Assembly (NCBI GenBank): GCA_002473085.1
Contig: DKTP01000037.1
Location: 1 to 6,372 of the forward strand
Source of the DNA: Anaerolineales bacterium UBA7227
GTDB lineage: Bacteria; Chloroflexota; Anaerolineae; Anaerolineales; Villigracilaceae
Reading direction: 5' to 3'
DNA: 6,372 nt
Under the pieces are notes generated by a model that saw nothing but the letters and a program-made list of their open reading frames with translations, searched no databases and had not been told where the DNA came from. Shown in pieces: positions 1 through 4,783 of this stretch; the stretch's first letter is position 1; every line of letters starts with the position of its first letter. The position numbers and the translations under genes are program-made.

Positions 1-714
1 CACAAGGGCAACATCATGAAGTTCACGGAAGGCGCGTTCAAGGATTGGGGCTATGCCCTCGCCAAACGCGAGTTCCGCGACCGCATCGTCACCGAACGGG
101 AAACCTGGATTCTCGGTAACAAGGAGTCCAACCCCGATTTGAGCGTGGAAGACAATGCCAGGATGATCGACCCCGGCTTCGACATGATGAGCCCGTCCCA
201 GCAGAACGACATCAAACAGGAGGTGGAGGAGGCGTTGAAGTTGTGGGACACGCACGGCGACGGCAAATGGAAGAAGATGCTGCTCATCAAGGATTCCATC
301 GCCGACGTCTCGCTTCAATTCACGTTGATCCGCGCCCGCGATTACGACGTGCTTGCCACGCTCAATCTCAACGGCGATTATCTCTCCGACGCGCTGGCCG
401 CGCAGGTGGGCGGGATTGGGATCGCGCCCGGCGCGAACATCAACTATGAGACCGGTCACGCCATCTTCGAGGCGACTCACGGCACCGCGCCGAAATATGC
501 CGACCTCGACAAGGTCAACCCCGGCTCGGTCATTCTCTCCGGCGAGATGATGTTCCGCTACATGGGTTGGACGGAAGCCGCCGACCTGATCGTCAAGGGT
601 ATGGAAGGCGCCATCGCCGCCAAGACCGTCACCTACGACTTCGCCCGCCTGATGGACGGCGCGACCGAGATCAAATGCTCCGAGTTCGGCGACGCCATCA
701 TCAAGCACATGTAG
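1..714 (+). CDS. icd: NADP-dependent isocitrate dehydrogenase, C-terminal part (5' end outside window)
   Basis: The enzyme oxidatively decarboxylates isocitrate to 2-oxoglutarate in the TCA cycle, making NADPH, in the cytoplasm. The frame is open from base 1, so the gene begins upstream; 237 residues are visible. They open with [13 protein letters not shown], the substrate-site lysine segment of the Icd family. They continue with KDSIAD and NLNGDYLSD, which carry the metal-binding aspartates (visible residues 102, 126 and 130, matching E. coli D283, D307 and D311). THGTAPKY (159-166) and Y212/R216 match the NADP-selecting residues K344, Y345, Y391 and R395 of E. coli Icd, so NADP use is inferred. 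The end, [12 protein letters not shown], is the normal family C-terminus. About 40 extra residues lie between REF and KDSIAD (roughly visible residues 34-80) compared with E. coli. A strong terminator follows 13 bases after the stop. Confidence 0.96.
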   Translation, partial: HKGNIMKFTEGAFKDWGYALAKREFRDRIVTERETWILGNKESNPDLSVEDNARMIDPGFDMMSPSQQNDIKQEVEEALKLWDTHGDGKWKKMLLIKDSIADVSLQFTLIRARDYDVLATLNLNGDYLSDALAAQVGGIGIAPGANINYETGHAIFEATHGTAPKYADLDKVNPGSVILSGEMMFRYMGWTEAADLIVKGMEGAIAAKTVTYDFARLMDGATEIKCSEFGDAIIKHM

Positions 715-727
715 GCACGCAGATAAT

Positions 728-758
728 AAAAAGTCGGGACTTTTAGTCCCGACTTTTT
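728..758. terminator. Rho-independent terminator after icd
   Basis: A perfect 13-bp stem (AAAAAGTCGGGAC, 728-740, against GTCCCGACTTTTT, 746-758) closes a 5-base loop TTTTA. The A-run on one side and T-run on the other make it potentially bidirectional. It lies just after the icd stop and before the toxin-antitoxin promoter, so it most likely ends the icd transcript. Its GTCGGGAC core recurs in the hairpin at 1430-1460. Confidence 0.9.
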
Positions 759-779
759 AATTCCGCCAGCCTTGTATCT

Positions 780-799
780 TGTTCACATATATGATAACA
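780..799. promoter_or_regulatory. Palindromic operator candidate over a -10-like box, upstream of the toxin-antitoxin genes
   Basis: The site reads TGTT-CA-CATATATG-AT-AACA. It is a 20-base inverted repeat in which only the two CA/AT spacer positions on each side fail to match; the core CATATATG (786-793) is a perfect palindrome. A -10-like TATGAT (790-795) lies inside it, eleven bases before the toxin ATG. No convincing -35 box is seen at standard distance. Xre-type antitoxins of HigBA systems repress their own promoter by binding such palindromes. That this is the operator for the antitoxin at 1145 is an inference from position and symmetry. Confidence 0.45.
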
Positions 800-806
800 T
801 ACATCC

Positions 807-1148
807 ATGCGAACCATCCAATTCTATCGCCTGCCCAACGGTAAAAGCCCAATTGAGGAATTTTTAGATTCGCTCAATGGCAAGCAGGCTCAAAATGGGT
901 TCTGCGTTTGATCGAAGACCTTCCAGTTGTCCCGATCCAATATTTCAAAAAGCTGACCGGCGCGCAGATTTGGGAAGTCCGCGTCCAATCTGGCAATGAC
1001 ATTTTCCGCCTGGCTCGGCTTCTTTGAAAACGGAACTTTGTTGATCCTGACGCACGGCTTTGCAAAGAAGACGCAAAAAACGCCGCCACAGGAAATTGCG
1101 CTGGCGACCCAAAGAATGGAAGAACATCTGTCAAGGAGAAGAAAATGA
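807..1148 (+). pseudogene. HigB/Gp49-family (RelE-like) toxin, disrupted by two frameshifts
   Basis: Joining three frames gives about 113 residues, a normal length for phage-derived Gp49-like HigB toxins, which are ribosome-dependent mRNA interferases. Segment 1 (807-895) reads MRTIQFYRLPNGKSPIEEFL and onward. Segment 2 (896-1012) contains [17 protein letters not shown] and IWEVRV. Segment 3 (1014-1145) contains [20 protein letters not shown] and [11 protein letters not shown]. One base (mod 3) is missing near 894-896 in CAAAATGGG. One extra G sits near 1013 between FRL and LGFF. As written, the first frame stops at 903-905 after 32 residues. The two shifts cancel, and the last segment ends at a TGA overlapping the antitoxin ATG. 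Apart from the shifts, the typical motifs survive, so the damage is recent or is an assembly error. An intact toxin in the living cell cannot be excluded. Confidence 0.8.
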
Positions 1149-1426
1149 GCGACGTAAAAAAATATATCGAAAAACGCGCGGCCGCTGACAAGACTTTTGC
1201 GCTTAATTTTGAAGAAGGATATTCCGAATTCAAAGTCGGCGTGATCCTGCGCTTGGCGCGCGAAGCCTCCGGTTTGACGCAGGAGGAAGTGGCGCACAAG
1301 CTGAAAACCAAAAAGTCCGCGATCTCACGCATCGAGAACCACGCCGACGATGTGAGATTGTCCACGTTAAAAAAATACGCGCGGGCGGTCGGCGCCAATT
1401 TGCAGATCAGATTGGCGAGCGGTTAA
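1145..1426 (+). CDS. Xre/HigA-like antitoxin with helix-turn-helix
   Basis: This 93-residue protein has an Xre-type helix-turn-helix at about residues 32-85. [20 protein letters not shown] (43-62) covers the two DNA-binding helices and is followed by IE, then [18 protein letters not shown], the usual tail of the HTH_3 fold. Residues 1-31 are charged and probably form the toxin-facing helix. In this family the protein binds and neutralises the neighbouring HigB/Gp49 toxin and represses the shared promoter. The start overlaps the toxin stop as ATGA, with AAGGAGA (1133-1139) five bases upstream as ribosome site, so translation is probably coupled to the toxin. The toxin partner is frameshifted here, so this may be an orphan antitoxin. 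The gene is visibly AT-richer than icd and the respiratory operons, which fits horizontal gain. No gene symbol is given because several HigA-like families look alike. Confidence 0.88.
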   Translation: MSDVKKYIEKRAAADKTFALNFEEGYSEFKVGVILRLAREASGLTQEEVAHKLKTKKSAISRIENHADDVRLSTLKKYARAVGANLQIRLASG

Positions 1427-1429
1427 ACG

Positions 1430-1460
1430 AACGTCGGGACTTTTTGAAAGTCCCGACGTT
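1430..1460. terminator. Bidirectional terminator between the antitoxin gene and the converging qcr operon
   Basis: A 14-bp stem (AACGTCGGGACTTT, 1430-1443, against AAAGTCCCGACGTT, 1447-1460) closes a 3-base loop. T-rich sequence follows on the plus strand (1459-1468, interrupted by GA). On the minus strand the hairpin is followed by CGTTTAACC. It lies 3 bases after the antitoxin stop and 24 bases past the stop of the qcrC-like gene, so it can serve both converging transcripts. Its central GTCGGGACTTT...AGTCCCGAC matches the hairpin at 728-758. Confidence 0.85.
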
Positions 1461-1484
1461 TTGATTTTCAAAATCGCAACCGCA

Positions 1485-2882
1485 TTATGGAGCGGGCGTG
1501 ACTGAGAGCGCGGCGGCATCCTCCGCGGTTTGCGGCATCCCATTCATGATCCAGCGGATGAAAGCGTCCACCACGTTGGGCTTGAGCGTGGACTTGGGCG
1601 GCATCACGCCGATGATCTCCTTGCCGTTTTCATCGAGGATGGCCTGTCCCTGAATGACTTGCAGCAGGTACGAGTTCGCGTCGCCCGCGATGACGTTCTT
1701 CTCCGCGTTGTCGCCGCTGGAGAGAATTTCCTCGTAGGTTGTCATGAAATAGTTGTTGCTGTCCTTGCCGGCGCGGTGACAGGAGACGCAGTAGCGTTTG
1801 ACGATGGGCGCGATGTGGACGTCGTACGAAGGGACTTCGCCCTCCGCCAGCGGCGGGAAGAGCTCAGGGATGACGGGCGTCTCGAAGCGCTCGTCCCATG
1901 TGTAGCGCATGAAGATGACGATGTTGTCCATGTCGCTCTTGCTCAGCCCCTCGGGGTTGTACATTTTCCCGAACGGGTTCATGCCCGCGTTGGGACGTCC
2001 GTAGGCGATCACTTCGGCTAGAGAGGCGTCGTCGAGCGTGTACAGCACGTCGGGGTTGTTGATGGCGGAGAGTTGCTTGCCTTCGAGACCCTCCACGCCT
2101 TCGATGACCGTCACCTTGCCATCGTCGCCGTGACATTCCACACAGTTGACCGAGTACAGGTCCTGGCCCGCGACGATCTGGTCCACGATGGTGTTGGCGA
2201 CAGAGGTCTCGGCAGCTTCGACGGACGGCGCAAAGGCAAGGATGGCGACCGTCAACGCGAGCATGAGGAGGGAACTCCCGCCCGCGATCCAGGCCATGGG
2301 CTTCCACGAGGAGTTCTTCGCGAAGTACGCCAGCGCGACCAGTACGGCGGCCGCGGCACCGGGGACGACGAGTCCCGCGTAGGGTTGGAGCGAGGCGGAG
2401 AGTCGGACGAGGGGGGGCGCGTCGCTGGGGGCCACGGTCGGGACGTCCGCGATCAACGTCAGGATGACCATGTCCACGACCGCGAGGAGCATGAGTCCCA
2501 GCGAGAGGGCGCGCTTGGCGTAGTGACGGTCCTGGCTGCGGTCAATGAAAGGCAGGAGCAGGATCAAGCCGATGCCGATGCTTGGGACGAGGACGGTCGC
2601 CAGCCATTCGATCTTGCCGACGACGGGGATCTGTCCGTAGAGGGCGAGGAATTTGAAGAGGAAGAGGAAGTACCACTCCGGCCGCGGAATGTAGGAGGCG
2701 TCGCTCGGGTCGGCTTTGGGTTCGCCCGCCACCCCGAGGAAAGTCGCGAGAAAGATCAGCAGGAGCAGGATTCCCAGCGCGACGATGGCGTCTTTGAAGA
2801 TGCTGTCGGGCCAGAAAAATTCGCCCCGGTTCAGCTCGCGCTGGTAGCGTTCGTTGATTTTCTGTTTGGTGTCTTCGTTCAT
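1485..2882 (-). CDS. qcrC: Cytochrome b6f subunit IV / diheme cytochrome c fusion (QcrC-like)
   Basis: This 465-residue subunit of a quinol:cytochrome c oxidoreductase completes the cytochrome b fold and carries electrons from the Rieske protein to c hemes. Residues 1-147 are subunit IV: three membrane helices (about 33-53, 93-113, 125-147) and the quinol-oxidation-site motif PEWY (68-71). Two more helices follow (about 171-188 and 196-221). Then come two c-type domains. The first has CVECH at 247-251 with probable sixth ligand M301 in GMNPFG. The second has CVSCH at 365-369 with probable ligand M427 in MPPKST and an ending like the planctomycete-type cytochrome c. Five helices place both hemes on the outer face. 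Bacillus QcrC is a similar fusion but has one heme. The start at 2882 is chosen because AGAGG (2887-2891) precedes it; an in-frame ATG at 2906 would begin inside the repeat. It is last in the operon, 82 bases after qcrB. The symbol follows Bacillus usage. Confidence 0.93.
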   Translation of the reverse strand: MNEDTKQKINERYQRELNRGEFFWPDSIFKDAIVALGILLLLIFLATFLGVAGEPKADPSDASYIPRPEWYFLFLFKFLALYGQIPVVGKIEWLATVLVPSIGIGLILLLPFIDRSQDRHYAKRALSLGLMLLAVVDMVILTLIADVPTVAPSDAPPLVRLSASLQPYAGLVVPGAAAAVLVALAYFAKNSSWKPMAWIAGGSSLLMLALTVAILAFAPSVEAAETSVANTIVDQIVAGQDLYSVNCVECHGDDGKVTVIEGVEGLEGKQLSAINNPDVLYTLDDASLAEVIAYGRPNAGMNPFGKMYNPEGLSKSDMDNIVIFMRYTWDERFETPVIPELFPPLAEGEVPSYDVHIAPIVKRYCVSCHRAGKDSNNYFMTTYEEILSSGDNAEKNVIAGDANSYLLQVIQGQAILDENGKEIIGVMPPKSTLKPNVVDAFIRWIMNGMPQTAEDAAALSVTPAP

Positions 2883-2886
2883 AATG

Positions 2887-2893
2887 CCTCTTT
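2887..2893 (-). promoter_or_regulatory. Ribosome binding site that sets the qcrC start at 2882
   Basis: Read on the minus strand, AAAGAGG lies four bases before ATG 2882. The alternative in-frame ATG at 2906 has only repeat sequence upstream and no purine-rich site. The eight residues it would add (MLCGQRGI) look unlike any subunit IV N-terminus. Confidence 0.65.
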
Positions 2894-2894
2894 G

Positions 2895-2952
2895 ACCGCA
2901 AAGCACGCAAAGAACGCGAAGGTTATATCTTTTTCTCCGCGATCCTGGCGGT
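2895..2952. repeat. Imperfect inverted-repeat element with 9-base tandem units, between qcrB and qcrC
   Basis: The left arm (2895-2914) begins ACCGC and ends CGCAAAGAA. The right arm (2933-2952), read in reverse complement, begins ACCGC and ends CGCGGAGAA. The arms agree at the ends and differ in the middle. From the left arm into the centre, three 9-base units run on: CGCAAAGCA, CGCAAAGAA and CGCGAAGGT (2897-2923). The element fills most of the 82-base gap between qcrB and qcrC and can fold as a hairpin in the transcript. Similar strings of CGCAAAG repeats are familiar as dispersed intergenic repeats in environmental bacterial genomes. That this copy belongs to such a mobile or dispersed family is inferred from memory; only one copy is visible here. 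Confidence 0.6.
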
Positions 2953-2964
2953 TGGAGAATTGAA

Positions 2965-3624
2965 TTAATCTTCCTTCGTCGGCCAGTGCGATTCGCCGTG
3001 GCGGATGATGAGATAGAGATGCGCGCCGATGAGCCCGGCCAGGACGAGGGGAATCATCCAGATGTGCGCGGAAAAGAAGCGCTGCAAGGTGAGGGCCGAG
3101 AGGTCCGGGCCGCCGCGCAGGGCTTTGAGGATGAAATCGCCGATGAGCGGGGCCGTCCCCGCGATCTGCGTGCCGACTGTGGTGGCCCAGTATGCGCGCT
3201 GGTTCCACGGGAGCAGGTAGCCGGTGAAGCCCATGCCGAGCGTCGCGATGAGCAGGCCGACGCCGATGATCCAGGTCAGCTCGCGGGGATATTTGAACGA
3301 GGCGGTGACGAAGACGCGCAGCATGTGGATGAAGACGATCAACACCATCAGGGTGGCGCCCCAGTGGTGAATGCCGCGGATCAGCCATCCGAACGCGACG
3401 CCGTTCATAATGTATTGGATCGAGTCGTAGGCGTGGTCGGGAGAGGGGGTGTAGTAGACGGTCAGGAAGATGCCGGTCGCGCCCTGCAAGAGGAAGAGGA
3501 ACAGGCTGGCCGAGCCGAGCGTGTTCCACCAGTTGCCTTTCGGTTCGGGGCGTTCGAGCAGGGATTCTTGCAGTTCGTTCAGGCCGAGGCGGTCGTTCAG
3601 CCAGTCGAAAAACTTTTTCCACAT
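2965..3624 (-). CDS. qcrB: Cytochrome b6-type subunit of quinol:cytochrome c oxidoreductase (QcrB-like)
   Basis: This 219-residue membrane protein holds the two b hemes that carry electrons across the membrane in the Q cycle. The four axial histidines are H86 (in GIHHWGA), H100 (FIHMLR), H187 (FFSAHIWM) and H202 (GAHLYLI). These are the same positions as in plant cytochrome b6, including the 15-residue spacing of the second pair that marks the b6 rather than the mitochondrial type. PRELTWIIGV and GFTGYLLPWNQ are conserved b6/QcrB segments. The length fits a split cytochrome b, with its C-terminal half encoded by the next gene. Residue 35, where b6 and Bacillus QcrB have the heme-ci cysteine, is threonine. 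The start is firm: AAGGAGGG lies within the last codons of the Rieske gene, and only three bases separate that stop from this ATG. Confidence 0.96.
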   Translation of the reverse strand: MWKKFFDWLNDRLGLNELQESLLERPEPKGNWWNTLGSASLFLFLLQGATGIFLTVYYTPSPDHAYDSIQYIMNGVAFGWLIRGIHHWGATLMVLIVFIHMLRVFVTASFKYPRELTWIIGVGLLIATLGMGFTGYLLPWNQRAYWATTVGTQIAGTAPLIGDFILKALRGGPDLSALTLQRFFSAHIWMIPLVLAGLIGAHLYLIIRHGESHWPTKED

Positions 3625-3627
3625 ATC

Positions 3628-4122
3628 CTAGCCCTCCTTATAGAAAATCTCGAGGACGCCGTCTTCGGTGACGCGGAAGTCCGCGAAACGGTCCATGGGA
3701 CGAGGCGGGGGGCCGGCCAGCACCGCGCCCTCCGTGTCGAAACTGGCGTCGTGGCAGGGGCAGACGAAGGCTTTTTCCGCGTCCTTCCAGTTGACGGTGC
3801 AGCCGAGATGCGGGCAGCGGCTGTCCAGGATGACGAGGTCGTCGGGCGCGGCCGACTTACGGATGACAAATCCGCCGTGGCTGGTGGAGGTGCGCTCCCA
3901 TCCGTTGACCTGGACGAGGGTGAACGAAAACGGGTAGGGCTTGCCGATCTCGGACATGTCCGCCATCTTCCCGATGGGAATCCACGCCTCTTTTGCCCCG
4001 CCCTTGAGGGCCGGGGCGATCAAATAGCCGACTGCGGGAATGCCGACTGCCGCGCTGACGGCTCCTCCCACGAAGAACACAGTCGCCTTCATAAAGTCCC
4101 TGCGGCTTAACGACTCAGACAT
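3628..4122 (-). CDS. qcrA: Rieske iron-sulfur protein of the bc complex (QcrA-like)
   Basis: This 164-residue protein carries the 2Fe-2S cluster that takes the first electron from quinol. The N-terminus has a twin-arginine motif SRRDFMK (6-12) followed by a hydrophobic stretch (about 14-36). This indicates Tat-dependent export of the folded protein with the segment retained as membrane anchor. The cluster is bound by box 1, CPHLGC (103-108), and box 2, CPCH (121-124, followed by DASFD); the two Cys-His pairs and the disulfide cysteines are all present. GPPPRP (137-142) is the family's proline loop. The start at 4122 gives the normal position of the Tat motif and has GGAGGT just upstream. The in-frame ATG at 4224 would lie upstream of the predicted transcription start. 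This is the first gene of a minus-strand operon with the cytochrome b gene three bases downstream. Confidence 0.95.
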   Translation of the reverse strand: MSESLSRRDFMKATVFFVGGAVSAAVGIPAVGYLIAPALKGGAKEAWIPIGKMADMSEIGKPYPFSFTLVQVNGWERTSTSHGGFVIRKSAAPDDLVILDSRCPHLGCTVNWKDAEKAFVCPCHDASFDTEGAVLAGPPPRPMDRFADFRVTEDGVLEIFYKEG

Positions 4123-4125
4123 ATG

Positions 4126-4131
4126 ACCTCC
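4126..4131 (-). promoter_or_regulatory. Ribosome binding site of the Rieske gene
   Basis: GGAGGT on the minus strand ends three bases before ATG 4122. The spacing is short but usable. It favours 4122 over the longer reading frame from 4224, whose extra 34 residues resemble no Rieske leader. Confidence 0.65.
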
Positions 4132-4150
4132 AAAACCATAAAAGCGTTTC

Positions 4151-4200
4151 GCGCCTCGCATAGGCGCAAAGTTTGGATTAGAATAAGGTCGCTCCGCGAC
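4151..4200 (-). promoter_or_regulatory. Structured 5' leader of the qcr operon (two hairpins)
   Basis: Two inverted repeats lie between the predicted transcription start and the Rieske ATG. GTCGC/GCGAC (4188-4192 and 4196-4200) has a 3-base loop. GCGCCT/AGGCGC (4151-4156 and 4162-4167) has a 5-base loop and may be extended by TTT/AAA past a bulge. Both are GC-rich and would fold in the mRNA. No known riboswitch was recognised and no T-run follows, so these are not plain terminators. A role in mRNA stability or translational control is a guess. Confidence 0.35.
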
Positions 4201-4210
4201 GATTGAATGG

Positions 4211-4240
4211 ATTATACGGGTCAATGCCTTCTTTTTTGAA
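4211..4240 (-). promoter_or_regulatory. Predicted sigma-70-type promoter of the qcr operon
   Basis: Reading the minus strand, TTCAAA (4240-4235) is followed after 18 bases by a perfect TATAAT (4216-4211). Transcription would start near 4204, giving a leader of about 80 bases before the Rieske ATG. A short inverted repeat, CCTTC-N6-GAAGG (4227-4242), overlaps the -35 region and could bind a regulator. The perfect -10 box is the main support; the -35 box matches consensus at four of six positions. Confidence 0.55.
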
Positions 4241-4276
4241 GGATGTCTGAAACCAATAATCCATGAGTATTGTCAC

Positions 4277-4282
4277 TATATT
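4277..4282 (+). promoter_or_regulatory. Possible -10 box for the sdh operon
   Basis: TATATT lies in a short AT-rich patch (about 4251-4290) in the divergent region and matches TATAAT at five of six positions. No good -35 box is found 16-18 bases upstream. If used, the sdh transcript would have a leader of about 120 bases. The sdh promoter could equally lie elsewhere in 4205-4400. Confidence 0.25.
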
Positions 4283-4292
4283 TATTCGCGGA

Positions 4293-4333
4293 TTTGCGCG
4301 AGAGTGGACGCTGAACCTTTTGCGCGAGAGCGC
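4293..4333 (+). repeat. 12-base direct repeat in the sdhC leader
   Basis: TTTGCGCGAGAG occurs at 4293-4304 and again at 4319-4330, an offset of 26 bases. The second copy continues into GCGC, making a small hairpin GCGC-GAGA-GCGC (4322-4333) with a GNRA-type tetraloop. The rest of 4334-4395 shows no gene or motif I recognise. The repeat could bind a regulator or be chance in GC-rich sequence. Confidence 0.4.
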
Positions 4334-4407
4334 GGGCGTTCTCGACCGTCGGTTGGCTCAGACAAGCGGGCGACCGTTTCCAAAACCCAAATTTCAAGGA
4401 GGCGCTA

Positions 4408-4782
4408 ATGGGCCTGACAAGGAACGTCGGCCTGTCCGCGGCGTTACGCTACAAAGGACAGGGACCGATGTGGACGTTCATCCTGCACCGCGTGGGCGGG
4501 CTGGGCATGGCTATTTTCATCACGACGCATCTTCTGGCGTCGTTTTTGGGAGGCAGCGCGGGCCAGTTCGTGAACGACATCTATGAAAACTGGGCCTTTC
4601 AGGTTTTCATTTTCTTCTGCGTGCTGTTTCACGCCGTCAACGGACTGCGCATCACCATCCTCGACCTCTTCCCGAAATTGATCCCGCACCTGCGCGAGGC
4701 GATCTGGGTGGAGATGGCGGTCTTCATTCCCACATACGCCGTCGCGGCGCTGATCATCATCCGTAACGGGTTGGGAGGTTAG
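4408..4782 (+). CDS. sdhC: Succinate dehydrogenase cytochrome b subunit SdhC
   Basis: This 124-residue membrane anchor of complex II helps bind heme b and quinone. Three membrane helices are visible at about 24-48, 62-83 and 101-118. ILHRVGG (25-31) matches the HR motif before helix I (H30/R31 in E. coli SdhC), which contributes to the quinone site. LFHAVNGLRITILD (73-86) matches the heme-ligand segment: H75 to D86 has the same 11-residue spacing as E. coli H84 to D95, so H75 is the likely heme ligand. H41 in helix I is a further membrane histidine. AAGGAGG (4396-4402), five bases before the ATG, fixes the start. It is the first gene of an sdhC-D-A operon; one base separates its stop from the sdhD ATG. 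Sequence identity in this family is low, but motifs and neighbours agree. Confidence 0.92.
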   Translation: MGLTRNVGLSAALRYKGQGPMWTFILHRVGGLGMAIFITTHLLASFLGGSAGQFVNDIYENWAFQVFIFFCVLFHAVNGLRITILDLFPKLIPHLREAIWVEMAVFIPTYAVAALIIIRNGLGG

Positions 4783-4783
4783 C

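Noticed and set aside
874..1398. Open frame of 174 codons on the minus strand
   Set aside because: It lies antisense to the toxin and antitoxin genes, has no ribosome site and no recognisable domain; the plus-strand frames carry clear HigB and HigA motifs.
2897..2923. Tandem 9-base units as a possible CRISPR or VNTR
   Set aside because: The units are too short, contiguous and without spacers; only three copies occur, and they fit better as part of the inverted-repeat element.
2073..2963. Open frame of 296 codons on the plus strand
   Set aside because: It is antisense to qcrC, with low-complexity Asp/Glu/Arg/Gly composition typical of a shadow frame in GC-rich DNA. Its tail merely translates the repeat at 2895-2952.
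2879..3622. Minus-strand open frame of 247 codons overlapping qcrB in another frame
   Set aside because: Its composition is rich in Arg, Pro and His with no hydrophobic pattern; the qcrB frame has all heme ligands.
2986..4110. Open frame of 374 codons on the plus strand
   Set aside because: It runs antisense across two genes (qcrB and the Rieske gene) with shadow-like composition and no motif.
4123..4224. Longer Rieske start at 4224
   Set aside because: It would add 34 residues before the Tat motif, lies upstream of the predicted transcription start, and lacks the ribosome site found at 4122.
4263..4586. Open frame starting upstream of sdhC as a leader peptide or extra gene
   Set aside because: It has no ribosome site, and most of it overlaps sdhC out of frame with shadow composition.
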